Shown in pieces: positions 1 through 6,114 of a stretch of 7,436 nucleotides of DNA. The notes below the pieces were generated by a model. It was given only the letters and a program-made list of their open reading frames with translations. It made no database searches and was not told the origin of the DNA. The translations under genes and the position numbers were made by a program. Numbering within the stretch: position 1 is the stretch's first letter; every line of letters begins with the position of its first letter. Source of the DNA: JBHIFE01 sp046760985 (lineage in GTDB: Bacteria; Chloroflexota; Dehalococcoidia; Dehalococcoidales; RBG-16-60-22); the NCBI GenBank assembly GCA_046760985.1, contig JBHIFE010000068.1:1-7436 (forward strand), given 5' to 3'.

Positions 1-171
1 TAAGTCAGGAGGGATATATCCAAATTCTATTTTACCTTTGTACCAAGGATAGCTATATTCCAGCATCTTCCAAGTTACGGAGCTAATGGCCTCCTCGGAT
101 AAAAGTTTACCGGGGCTATCAGTAGCTATTCTCCCTTTTGGAAGCATAGTAATGGAAGAAACTGTAATCAT
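1..171 (-). CDS. Partial unrecognised protein, 5' part only (runs off the left edge)
   Basis: A minus-strand reading frame opens at an ATG (171-169) and stays open to the edge for 57 codons, beginning MITVSSITMLPKGRIATDSP. I do not recognise the family and assign no function. The visible part is mixed in composition, with aromatics near the end (YSYPWYKG) and no membrane segment or cysteine motif. The frame is also open upstream of the ATG for 18 codons, back to a TAG at 228-226, but that stretch has no ATG, GTG or TTG. The GGAGG at about 207-203 lies too far upstream to serve this ATG. The nearest purine-rich string (AAGAGA) is a poor ribosome binding site, so the true start is uncertain. 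It lies 69 nt beyond the DUF7662-like gene in the same direction and could be the last visible member of that operon, or a decayed gene. Confidence 0.35.
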   Translation of the reverse strand, partial: MITVSSITMLPKGRIATDSPGKLLSEEAISSVTWKMLEYSYPWYKGKIEFGYIPPDL

Positions 172-240
172 TCTCTTACCAAATAAATTAAGAAAACCTA
201 TTTTATATCCTCCATTAGTTTTGCACTAGCTTCGCCCCTC

Positions 241-489
241 TTAAACTTCCTGTATTCGCTGGAATTTTACCTTTTCGTTTTCCATATCTACCATTACTGT
301 CTTAAAGCCAGCGTTAAATATAGCGTAATCTGCCATAGTGCCTCGTGTATTATCCCACCATCTGAAATACTTTCGCGCCCTAAGCGGCAGGTGCTTACCG
401 ATAATCTTTTCAACTTCAGCAAAAGTAAGCGCTACACTGTCCTCAGTCTGTTCTCTCAACCATTCCGTAAGATCGGTATATTTACTCAT
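241..489 (-). CDS. Small DUF7662-like protein (82 aa), function unknown
   Basis: The protein starts MSKYTDLTEWLREQ and is 82 residues long. It resembles from memory a small domain of unknown function (DUF7662). The recognisable features are an N-terminal Y-x-x-L-x-x-(W/Y)-L helix, a middle LTFAEVEKIIGKHLP segment, a double-Trp motif (YFRWWDN, about residues 42-48), and a C-terminal alternation GFKTVMVDMENEKVKFQRI that looks like two short beta strands. No catalytic residues, signal peptide or membrane segment are visible. I chose the ATG at 489 because the family motif starts just after it and a purine-rich GGAAGGAAGGG lies 4 nt upstream. Extending 20 codons further upstream would only read the glyQS 3' end in another frame. 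The start overlaps the glyQS stop by 8 bp (ATGAGTAA), which suggests translational coupling to the synthetase. Family assignment moderate, function unknown. Confidence 0.75.
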   Translation of the reverse strand: MSKYTDLTEWLREQTEDSVALTFAEVEKIIGKHLPLRARKYFRWWDNTRGTMADYAIFNAGFKTVMVDMENEKVKFQRIQEV

Positions 490-1855
490 TTTTCCCTTCC
501 TTCCATATCTTGCCACCGGGGGGGAGGACGAATAGTGGTTCGCCTTCAAGTTTGGCTTGTAATGTCCGCTTAAGTTCAGCGATGGGTAGCCGTATCTGAT
601 TCATGGTATCGCGCTCTCGGATGGTAACTTGATTATCTTCAAGCGACTGGAAGTCAATGGTAACACAGAAGGGAGTGCCAATCTCATCCTGGCGCCGGTA
701 GCGCCGACCAATACTCTGGGCATCATCATACTGAACCATCCAGCACGGGCGCAGGTCAGCATATATCTGTTCGGCTAGCTGAACCAGTTTCTCCCGTCGG
801 CTCAGGGGCAGTACCGCTACCTTGACTGGTGCTAGAGCCGGGTGGAGGTGGAGTAGCACCCTTGTCTCTTCCTCGGCTGGTTCTTCATCATAGGCATCAC
901 ACAGAAAAGCCAGAGCCGAGCGGTCTACCCCCGCCGAGGGCTCAATAATATAAGGGACAATATGCTGGTTGGTCTCTTCATCAAAGTAGCTCAGACTCTT
1001 GCCACTGTAACTGGCGTGTTGCGTCAGGTCAAAGTCACCCCGATTGGCAACACCTTCTAATTCAGCCCAGCCCATCGGGAAAAGGTAGTCAATGTCGTAG
1101 CATTTTCGGGCGTAGTGTGCCAGTTCTCCCTTGGTATGCTGACGCAGGCGGAGATTCTCTTTTTTGATGCCCAAGTTAACATACCAGTTGTGGCGCTCCT
1201 CAAGCCAGTAATCAAACCATTCCTCGTCAGTTCCTGGCTTGACGAAGTACTCAATTTCCATTTGCTCAAATTCCCGACTCCGGAAGATAAAGTTACCGGT
1301 GGTAATCTCGTTGCGGAAGGCTTTACCTATCTGGGCAATGCCAAAAGGTAGCCTCTTTCTGGTGCTATTGACTACATTCAGGAAGTTAACAAACATGCCC
1401 TGGGCTGTCTCCGGGCGCAGGTAAACTATATTGGCTTCTTCCTCAATAGGTCCCATATAGGTCTTGAACATTAGATTGAACAGGTGCGGCTCAGTTACTT
1501 CACCCCCGCAAGAGGGGCAACTATTGTCCTTTAACTCATCAGCCCGCCATCTCAAGTGGCACTTCTTACACTCTACTAGCGGGTCGGCAAACTGCTTAAG
1601 GTGCCCACTGGCTGCCCAGGTCTGAGGGTGCATCAGGATACTGGTATCCACCCCCACCATATCATCGCGCTCTTGAACTACATTGCGCCACCAGGCTTCC
1701 TTTATATTTCGCTTTAGCTCCACCCCCAGAGGTCCGTAATCCCAGCAACTGGACAAGCCACCATAGATTTCGCTACTCGGGAAAATATAACCACGCCGCT
1801 GACACAGGGAGACAATCTTTTCCATACTAACTTTGCCTGGTGCTGGTTCAGCCAT
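482..1855 (-). CDS. glyQS: Glycyl-tRNA synthetase, class II, single-chain alpha2 type
   Basis: This cytoplasmic enzyme charges tRNA-Gly with glycine using ATP. It is the homodimeric (archaeal/eukaryotic-like) form, not the bacterial alpha2-beta2 form. At 457 residues it is full length for that family. Visible landmarks are the N-terminal RGYIFPSSEIYGG and WDYGPLG signature (about 21-44), a zinc-knuckle-like Cys set in the insertion (C96, C99, C113, C116), the glycine-pocket motif RPETAQG (147-153), class II motif 2 (FRNEI 180-184 through the REFEQMEIEYF run to 204) and motif 3 EPSAGVDR (305-312). A C-terminal anticodon-binding domain spans about 343-435 with SIGRRYRRQDEIGTPFCVT. The ATG start at 1855 has AAGGAG 8-9 nt upstream. 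It lies 21 nt after the DUF1648 gene and its stop overlaps the next small gene. No frameshift or missing motif is seen. Confidence 0.97.
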   Translation of the reverse strand: MAEPAPGKVSMEKIVSLCQRRGYIFPSSEIYGGLSSCWDYGPLGVELKRNIKEAWWRNVVQERDDMVGVDTSILMHPQTWAASGHLKQFADPLVECKKCHLRWRADELKDNSCPSCGGEVTEPHLFNLMFKTYMGPIEEEANIVYLRPETAQGMFVNFLNVVNSTRKRLPFGIAQIGKAFRNEITTGNFIFRSREFEQMEIEYFVKPGTDEEWFDYWLEERHNWYVNLGIKKENLRLRQHTKGELAHYARKCYDIDYLFPMGWAELEGVANRGDFDLTQHASYSGKSLSYFDEETNQHIVPYIIEPSAGVDRSALAFLCDAYDEEPAEEETRVLLHLHPALAPVKVAVLPLSRREKLVQLAEQIYADLRPCWMVQYDDAQSIGRRYRRQDEIGTPFCVTIDFQSLEDNQVTIRERDTMNQIRLPIAELKRTLQAKLEGEPLFVLPPGGKIWKEGKNE

Positions 1856-1876
1856 TATTATCGCTCCTTGAAACTT

Positions 1877-2401
1877 TTATCGGGCACCGCCTCGAGCTGC
1901 CTCCAAAGCTCCTCGGATGGCGAGAGTAAAGAATATACCTAGAATAATTGCCCCCAATCCCATGACAAACAAGGCGAATACCCACAAAGGCATAAGATGT
2001 ATCTGATAGGAATTGTAGCTGAAAATATAAAGCATTGCAAAGCCGAGGATGATTTGGGGTAAAGCAATCATGTTGCCCATAAGTGATAATATTCTTTCTA
2101 CCCAGCGGCTCCCTGCCTGCCGAAAATGGGCACTCAGTCTTATTGTTCCCCAGACGATAATCCCAGCCAGCAGGGTAAGGAAAAATTGTGGGGTTAGCAT
2201 CCAGGCAATAAGTCCGCCGCGACTCATCCATTTATCCGGGGAGCTGTCTTTGAAGTGATAGGCTACTTCACCGGGGAGTAGCGGGTAGAAATAAGCGGTA
2301 AGGATTATAGACAGGAGAAGAATAGTAACTGGCAGCAAGATATATTTCCAGCGGAAGGGAATAGACTCTGTTGAGGTGGTTTCTCGGCTTGGCTCTTTCA
2401 T
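1877..2401 (-). CDS. DUF1648-type integral membrane protein (174 aa)
   Basis: This is a 174-residue hydrophobic protein with four predicted transmembrane helices, at about residues 19-43, 63-87, 106-130 and 135-160. A short charged N-terminus and an Arg-rich C-terminal end (RGALEAARGGAR) flank them. After the first helix, the loop YPLLPGEVAYHFKDSSPDKW matches the layout of DUF1648 (Y-x-x-LP-x-x-(V/I)-x-x-HF ... PD-x-W), a domain also found near the N-terminus of SdpI-like immunity proteins. The SdpI C-terminal domain is not evident, so I do not call it an immunity protein. The role is unknown. It lies 56 nt after acpS and 21 nt before glyQS on the same strand. The ATG at 2401 has no strong Shine-Dalgarno, so translation may be weak. 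The family call rests on the loop motif and topology. Confidence 0.75.
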   Translation of the reverse strand: MKEPSRETTSTESIPFRWKYILLPVTILLLSIILTAYFYPLLPGEVAYHFKDSSPDKWMSRGGLIAWMLTPQFFLTLLAGIIVWGTIRLSAHFRQAGSRWVERILSLMGNMIALPQIILGFAMLYIFSYNSYQIHLMPLWVFALFVMGLGAIILGIFFTLAIRGALEAARGGAR

Positions 2402-2457
2402 TTATCTACTAACGCGGTAATTCCAAAAGCCTCGGATAGAGGTTGTCTTTCGGCAGT

Positions 2458-2838
2458 CTATAAATGATTTGTTTCAGAGATGGCGACTACAGAAGCGATG
2501 GCATATTCCTTAGAGTGGGAGAGACTGACAGCAATCTCCTTCACTCCTAGCTTATCGGCTTCACTTTGTGCCCTGCCGTAAAGATTGACTAAAGGCTTAC
2601 CGCTTGGATAAGAAAGGGTCTCAATCTCCAGCCACTTAACCCCTTTTCTTCCTGTACCAAGTAGTTTCATTACCGCTTCCTTACAGGCAAAGCGGGCAGC
2701 TAGTGATGACGGACTTTTGCGGTATAACTTGAGCTCCGACTCAGTATATACCCGGCGGAGAAAAGCTCTTCCCCAGCGGGCTATAGCCTTCTTAATACGG
2801 GCTATTTCTATTATATCTATACCAGTGTAATGCGCCAT
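2458..2838 (-). CDS. acpS: Holo-[acyl-carrier-protein] synthase
   Basis: This cytoplasmic enzyme transfers 4'-phosphopantetheine from coenzyme A to the conserved serine of acyl carrier protein, activating it for fatty-acid synthesis. The 126-residue protein has the AcpS N-terminal motif GIDIIEIARI with the metal-binding Asp at D8, and the second signature ARFACKEAVMKLLGTG (about 48-63) with the metal-binding Glu at E54. A terminal VSLSHSKEYAIASVVA block is also typical. I chose the ATG at 2838 because family members begin just before the GIDI motif. An upstream in-frame ATG at 2886 would add 16 residues with no family counterpart and overlap the surE end by 35 bp. A GGTGGG 5 nt upstream of 2838 sits in the 13-nt gap after the surE stop, so the two genes are probably co-translated. 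Length is normal for the family. Confidence 0.95.
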   Translation of the reverse strand: MAHYTGIDIIEIARIKKAIARWGRAFLRRVYTESELKLYRKSPSSLAARFACKEAVMKLLGTGRKGVKWLEIETLSYPSGKPLVNLYGRAQSEADKLGVKEIAVSLSHSKEYAIASVVAISETNHL

Positions 2839-2851
2839 TAAAACCCACCGA

Positions 2852-3631
2852 TTAGCCCTTTTGTAGCTCTTGAAGAAGGTCGGCACACAGGTTATCCAGG
2901 CTAGGGGATGAAGGCTTGTTGTGCAGATGGGTATATAAAGGGGTGATGGAGATATTACCCTGTTCTATTGCCCCGATATCTGTTTTTCTATCTCTAGCCT
3001 TTTTTAACCTTTGACGTACTAGCCGGTAACGTTTCTCCCTACCATCGTCTTCTTCCTCAACGGTGTTAATGTGGCTCTCGCTGGCTAGTCGGGTAATTTG
3101 AGCCCCACCGATTTTGGCTAATGGTAAATTAGGTAGGTTTATGTTGAGCAGAATGTTAGACGGCAGGGAATTTGCGGCGATTTTTTCCGCTAGCAGGCTG
3201 GCTAATTTAGCCGCCACATCTAGATGGTGACTGTTCTCCCGGGCGGTTGAAATGGCAAGAGCAGGGAAGCCGTGTAAGTAACCCTGTAGGGCGGCACCCA
3301 CTGTTCCGGATATGTGGGCGTCATCACCCAGATTAAAACCTTGATTAATACCGGAGACGACTAGGTCCACCTTGCCTTTAACTAAATTTCCTAAAGCTAA
3401 GATAACACTATCGGCTGGAGTGCCCTCTACTGCGTAGGTTTCTACTTCTGGCACTACCGGTTTTATCTTCCGTATTCTGAGTGCCTGGCGTAAGCTAACT
3501 GCAGTACCCACTGCACTCTGCTCTCTATCCGGAGCTACCACTGTTACCTGGGCAATATTCCTCAGCTCCTTGACCAATGTCCATAAACCTTCGGCAAATA
3601 TGCCGTCATCATTAGTTACCAGTATTTTCAT
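2852..3631 (-). CDS. surE: 5'/3'-nucleotidase SurE (survival protein)
   Basis: SurE is a metal-dependent phosphatase that removes phosphate from nucleoside 5'- and 3'-monophosphates and acts in the cytoplasm, classically in stationary-phase survival. The 259-residue protein carries the complete family signature. It opens MKILVTNDDGIFAEGL with the metal-binding pair D8-D9. It continues with APDREQSAVGTAVSL containing S39, then VSGINQGFNLGDDAHISGTVGAA with N96 and the conserved SGTVGAA turn. Length and residues are typical and no active-site loss is seen. The ATG at 3631 has an AAAGGA a few bases upstream. It is the first gene of the minus-strand operon, followed by acpS after 13 nt, and is read from a candidate promoter in the divergent intergenic region. 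Synteny with acpS and glyQS looks like housekeeping clustering and not a pathway. Confidence 0.96.
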   Translation of the reverse strand: MKILVTNDDGIFAEGLWTLVKELRNIAQVTVVAPDREQSAVGTAVSLRQALRIRKIKPVVPEVETYAVEGTPADSVILALGNLVKGKVDLVVSGINQGFNLGDDAHISGTVGAALQGYLHGFPALAISTARENSHHLDVAAKLASLLAEKIAANSLPSNILLNINLPNLPLAKIGGAQITRLASESHINTVEEEDDGREKRYRLVRQRLKKARDRKTDIGAIEQGNISITPLYTHLHNKPSSPSLDNLCADLLQELQKG

Positions 3632-3644
3632 AGGGAATCCTTTG

Positions 3645-3679
3645 TTTTGTCTCTGTAGTTTAGCATAGTAGAGACAAAA
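3645..3679. promoter_or_regulatory. Perfect inverted repeat, candidate operator over the surE promoter
   Basis: TTTTGTCTCT (3645-3654) is exactly mirrored by AGAGACAAAA (3670-3679) around a 15-bp spacer. The candidate -10 hexamer of the surE-direction promoter lies inside the spacer, so a dimeric protein bound to the arms would cover the core promoter. It is unlikely to be a terminator: it lies upstream of both genes, and neither strand has a GC-rich stem followed by a T-run. The palindrome is read directly from the sequence; the operator role is inference. Confidence 0.5.
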
Positions 3680-3686
3680 ACGACAA
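3657..3686 (-). promoter_or_regulatory. Candidate sigma-70-type promoter for surE-acpS-glyQS
   Basis: On the minus strand, TTGTCG (3686-3681; 4 of 6 to TTGACA) is followed after 18 bp by TAAACT (3662-3657; 4 of 6 to TATAAT). TGC immediately precedes the -10, an extended -10 pattern. Transcription would start near 3650, leaving a leader of about 19 nt before the surE ATG. The match is moderate and rests on consensus reading alone. Confidence 0.4.
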
Positions 3687-3696
3687 CGGTCAGTAG

Positions 3697-3711
3697 TTAC
3701 TTACCGAGTAA
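3697..3711. promoter_or_regulatory. Small inverted repeat at the candidate -35 of the nuo/met promoter
   Basis: TTACT (3697-3701) and AGTAA (3707-3711) form perfect 5-bp arms around a 5-bp spacer and overlap the candidate -35 at 3701-3706. Short arms like these arise by chance fairly often, so this is only a possible regulator site. Confidence 0.25.
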
Positions 3712-3730
3712 AGCAGGTTTGTGGTAATAT
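3701..3730 (+). promoter_or_regulatory. Candidate extended -10 promoter for the nuo/met operon
   Basis: TAATAT (3725-3730, 5 of 6 to TATAAT allowing the central swap, 4 of 6 strictly) is preceded by TGG (3722-3724), an extended -10 pattern. A weak -35, TTACCG (3701-3706), sits 18 bp upstream. Predicted transcription start is near 3737, giving a leader of only about 15 nt to the first ATG at 3752. Confidence 0.4.
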
Positions 3731-3751
3731 ACATATGGGCTTATTATAGGA

Positions 3752-4432
3752 ATGAAGAATAAGATAACCCTAACCATCAATGGCTCCCGGCTGAGCGGTC
3801 GCCAGGGAATGACCATCCTAGAAATCGCCAAAGAAAACGGCATAGATATTCCCACTTTGTGTTATCTGGAAGATTTACCCCCTATCGGGGCTTGCCGTCT
3901 TTGCGTGGTTGAGGTGGAAGGTTCCAGGACTCTGGTTGGCTCCTGCCATACTCCAATCACTGAAGGTATGGTGGTATATACCCATTCCCCGAAGGTTTTA
4001 GAGACACGCCGGATTCTGGTGGAGCTTATGCTGGCTAGTCATCCCGATTCCTGTTTGATTTGTGACAAGGCTAACATATGTGAGCTGCGTAATATTGCCG
4101 CCGACCTGGAAATAGGACTACCTCGTTTTAGAGCCAGAAAGCACTATTATCCCATAGAGGATGAAAACCCCTATATTATCCGTGATATGTCAAAATGCAT
4201 CTTGTGTCGTCGATGCGTAGTCGCTTGTAAGAACTTAAAAGGGGAGAGAATGTTCAGCATAGCTTATCGAAACTTTGACAGCAAAGTTATCTATGGTTGC
4301 GACGAGTGGGTAGATAAGGAGGCTTGCCGAGATTGTGACGACTGTATTGCTTTATGTCCATCAGGAGCGTTGCGCAAGCCAAGAAAGGTTGGGGAAGAGA
4401 GGGCAGAGAAGGCGTTATTCATCAAGGATTAG
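3752..4432 (+). CDS. NuoG N-terminus/HoxU-like iron-sulfur diaphorase subunit (226 aa)
   Basis: This is the electron-wire subunit of a soluble NADH-oxidising module. It carries four iron-sulfur cluster motifs in order. A plant-type [2Fe-2S] site comprises C37, C48, C51 and C65. The His-Cys3 [4Fe-4S] site typical of NuoG comprises H97, C101, C104 and C110. Two ferredoxin-type [4Fe-4S] sites follow: C149, C152, C155, C159 and C192, C195, C198, C202. The protein stops at 226 residues, so the large C-terminal molybdopterin-fold domain of NuoG is absent. Its size and layout match HoxU-type subunits of NAD-linked hydrogenases. It needs a catalytic partner, and none but MetVF is visible. First gene of the operon, 27 nt before nuoE. 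The AGGA directly abuts the ATG, an unusual spacing. No membrane segment, so cytoplasmic. The subfamily name is uncertain; the cluster architecture is clear. Confidence 0.93.
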   Translation: MKNKITLTINGSRLSGRQGMTILEIAKENGIDIPTLCYLEDLPPIGACRLCVVEVEGSRTLVGSCHTPITEGMVVYTHSPKVLETRRILVELMLASHPDSCLICDKANICELRNIAADLEIGLPRFRARKHYYPIEDENPYIIRDMSKCILCRRCVVACKNLKGERMFSIAYRNFDSKVIYGCDEWVDKEACRDCDDCIALCPSGALRKPRKVGEERAEKALFIKD

Positions 4433-4459
4433 TCCTGGTGGCTAACAGCAAGGAGTAAA

Positions 4460-4897
4460 ATGAGTCAGATGGGAATTTCTACCCGGCACCAAGAAGAAGA
4501 CCTGCTAGTACTGTTGAAAGAGGCGCAAAACAAATTTGGTTATGTGCCTGAAGAGGTTATGGCGGAACTGGCTGGGTCTCTTAATATACCGATAAATGAT
4601 GTCTATGGGGTAGCTAGCTTTTACTCCTTTCTCTCCACCCAGCCGCTGGGTAGGAATGTAATTAGAATTTGCCAAAGCTTACCCTGCTATCTCAAGCATT
4701 GTCAGACCATCATTGAAACTGTGGCAAAGGAAATCGGGATTAAACCCGGTGAGACTACTCCCGATGGAAGATTCTCCTTCCAGCTAACTAACTGCATTGG
4801 TGCCTGCGATAGGGCACCGGCAATGATGATTAATAATGAAGTTCATGTTGATTTGACCCCGGGCAAAATAGCCCAAATCTTGAAGACCTATAAATAA
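4460..4897 (+). CDS. nuoE: NuoE-like [2Fe-2S] diaphorase subunit (145 aa)
   Basis: This is the thioredoxin-fold ferredoxin subunit that partners NuoF in complex I and in soluble NAD-linked hydrogenases and formate dehydrogenases. The 145-residue length is typical of stand-alone NuoE/HoxE proteins. An N-terminal helical bundle includes the family motif FGYVPEEVMAELA and VYGVASFYSF (about 26-57). The [2Fe-2S] ligands are C71, C76, C112 and C116 (C-x4-C ... C-x3-C), within RICQSLPCYLKHC and TNCIGACDRAP. The ATG at 4460 is preferred because AAGGAG ends 4 nt upstream; the second ATG, three codons on, has poorer spacing. It lies 27 nt after the HoxU-like gene and 23 nt before nuoF, so a co-transcribed module is likely. 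The exact partner enzyme is not determined by this subunit. Confidence 0.94.
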   Translation: MSQMGISTRHQEEDLLVLLKEAQNKFGYVPEEVMAELAGSLNIPINDVYGVASFYSFLSTQPLGRNVIRICQSLPCYLKHCQTIIETVAKEIGIKPGETTPDGRFSFQLTNCIGACDRAPAMMINNEVHVDLTPGKIAQILKTYK

Positions 4898-4907
4898 AGT
4901 CGTAATC

Positions 4908-4913
4908 AGGAGG
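4908..4913 (+). promoter_or_regulatory. Strong Shine-Dalgarno that fixes the nuoF GTG start
   Basis: AGGAGG lies 7 nt before the GTG at 4921. Spacing is ideal, no in-frame ATG lies nearer, and the sequence after the GTG aligns with the usual NuoF N-terminus, so the GTG is accepted. Confidence 0.8.
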
Positions 4914-4920
4914 CGGTTAA

Positions 4921-6114
4921 GTGCCGCAGAAGCAGGTTGTCTTAAAAAACTGTGGAGTTATCAACCCCAGGCGCATTAGTACCTATCTGGATAGAGATGG
5001 TTTTAAGGCGTGGGAAAAAGCCCGGCACCAGATGACCCCGGGAGAAGTAATCAATGAAATAAAAGCCTCAGGACTGCGTGGTCGGGGAGGGGCTGGATTC
5101 CCCTGTGGCTTAAAGTGGGAGGGGGCAAGAAAAGCGCCGGGAGATGAGAAATACGTTATCTGCAATGCTGATGAAGGCGAGGTAGGCACATTTAAGGATA
5201 GATATATTTTGGAAGGAGACCCATTCACTCTTGTTGAAGCTATGGCTATCGCCGGCTACGCCATCGGAGCAAATCGGGGCTATATCTATCTGCGCGCCGA
5301 ATACCATCACCTCTTTGATTTACTGAAAGAAGCTGTCAATCAAACCAAACAGTTTTTGGGTAACTTTGATATTGAGGTTCGAGAGGGTGCTGGAGCCTAT
5401 ATCTGTGGCGAGGAGTCTGCCCTGATGGATTCCATTGAGGGTAAGCGAGGTGAGTCTCGTTACCGACCGCCCTTCCCGACAACAGTCGGTTTGTGGGGAA
5501 AACCAACCATAATTAACAACGTAGAAACCTTAATGAATGTGCCGCAAATTATCCTTAATGGAGCTAAATGGTTCAGTCAAATGGGAACAGAGCAGAGTAA
5601 GGGCACCAAGGTCTTTTCAGTGAGTGGCGATGTGGCAAAACCTGGCGTATATGAATTAGTCATGGGGAGTCATCTGAGAGAATTAGTTGAGGAGTTAGCC
5701 CTAGCTAGGAACATTAAGCTGATTCAAATAGGTGGCGCCACTGGAAGAATTATTCCTTGCCAGATGTTAGACACTCCTCTTGCCTTTGAAACCATCCTCG
5801 GCGCTGGAGCGGTTATGGTATGTGATGAAAGCCGGGATGTAATTGATATTGTCTATAGAACTATGGAATTTTTGACTGAAGAGTCTTGTGGCAAGTGTAC
5901 TCCTTGTCGGCAGGGAACTGAAGTAATGCTGGAAATACTGGAGAGGTTCTGCCGAGGTGAGGGGTTGAAGAGAGACATTAAAGATTTGGAGGACTTATCC
6001 AACGTTATGATGCTTTCCTCTCTCTGTGGCTTGGGGCAAGCGGCACCAAATGGGGTAATGGATAGTTTGCAGTATTTTAGAGATGCCTATGAGAGCCGAA
6101 TCGCCAGAAATTAA
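4921..6114 (+). CDS. nuoF: NuoF-like NADH-binding flavoprotein subunit (397 aa)
   Basis: This subunit oxidises NAD(P)H through FMN and passes electrons to a [4Fe-4S] cluster and on to the NuoE and HoxU-like subunits. Visible motifs are the nucleotide/FMN-binding GRGGAGFP (54-61), CNADEGEVGTFKDR (81-94), the flavin/NADH region GAGAYICGEESAL (156-168) with EGKRGESRYRPPFP following, and the N3-type cluster ligands C323, C326 and C329 in ESCGKCTPCRQGT, with C369 in SLCGLGQ. At 397 residues it matches the core NuoF/HoxF fold. It lacks both the N-terminal NuoE-like domain and the C-terminal two-cluster ferredoxin domain found in HydB/HndC-type bifurcating subunits. It starts at a GTG with a strong Shine-Dalgarno. 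It ends YFRDAYESRIARN, exactly at the border of a repeat element, so a lost C-terminal extension cannot be excluded. Cytoplasmic. Confidence 0.95.
   Translation: MPQKQVVLKNCGVINPRRISTYLDRDGFKAWEKARHQMTPGEVINEIKASGLRGRGGAGFPCGLKWEGARKAPGDEKYVICNADEGEVGTFKDRYILEGDPFTLVEAMAIAGYAIGANRGYIYLRAEYHHLFDLLKEAVNQTKQFLGNFDIEVREGAGAYICGEESALMDSIEGKRGESRYRPPFPTTVGLWGKPTIINNVETLMNVPQIILNGAKWFSQMGTEQSKGTKVFSVSGDVAKPGVYELVMGSHLRELVEELALARNIKLIQIGGATGRIIPCQMLDTPLAFETILGAGAVMVCDESRDVIDIVYRTMEFLTEESCGKCTPCRQGTEVMLEILERFCRGEGLKRDIKDLEDLSNVMMLSSLCGLGQAAPNGVMDSLQYFRDAYESRIARN

Larger units (their letters stand above)
3632..3751. promoter_or_regulatory. Divergent intergenic control region, surE operon versus nuo/met operon
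   Basis: This 120-bp gap separates the two oppositely directed operons and must hold both promoters unless transcripts enter from outside the window. It contains one candidate promoter on each strand, a perfect 10-bp-arm inverted repeat and a smaller 5-bp-arm inverted repeat, each listed separately. No open reading frame of note and no RNA gene is seen in it. Confidence 0.8.

Noticed and set aside
241..275. Frameshift at the 3' end of the DUF7662-like gene
   Set aside because: The in-frame end KVKFQRI already matches the expected domain end, so no frameshift is needed to explain it.
490..549. 20-codon N-terminal extension of the DUF7662-like gene
   Set aside because: It reads the 3' end of glyQS in another frame, adds a low-complexity basic stretch outside the family domain, and the ATG at 489 has the better ribosome binding site.
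2430..2442. Possible terminator between acpS and the DUF1648 gene (minus strand CCTC...GAGG then CTTTT)
   Set aside because: The stem is only 4 bp and the T-run is short and interrupted, so it is too weak to call.
2839..2886. Longer acpS start adding 16 residues
   Set aside because: AcpS proteins begin just before the GIDI motif, the extension overlaps surE by 35 bp, and a binding site precedes the ATG at 2838.
3645..3679. The 10-bp inverted repeat as a transcription terminator
   Set aside because: It lies upstream of both divergent genes, the stem is AT-rich at its base, and neither strand has a following T-run outside the stem.
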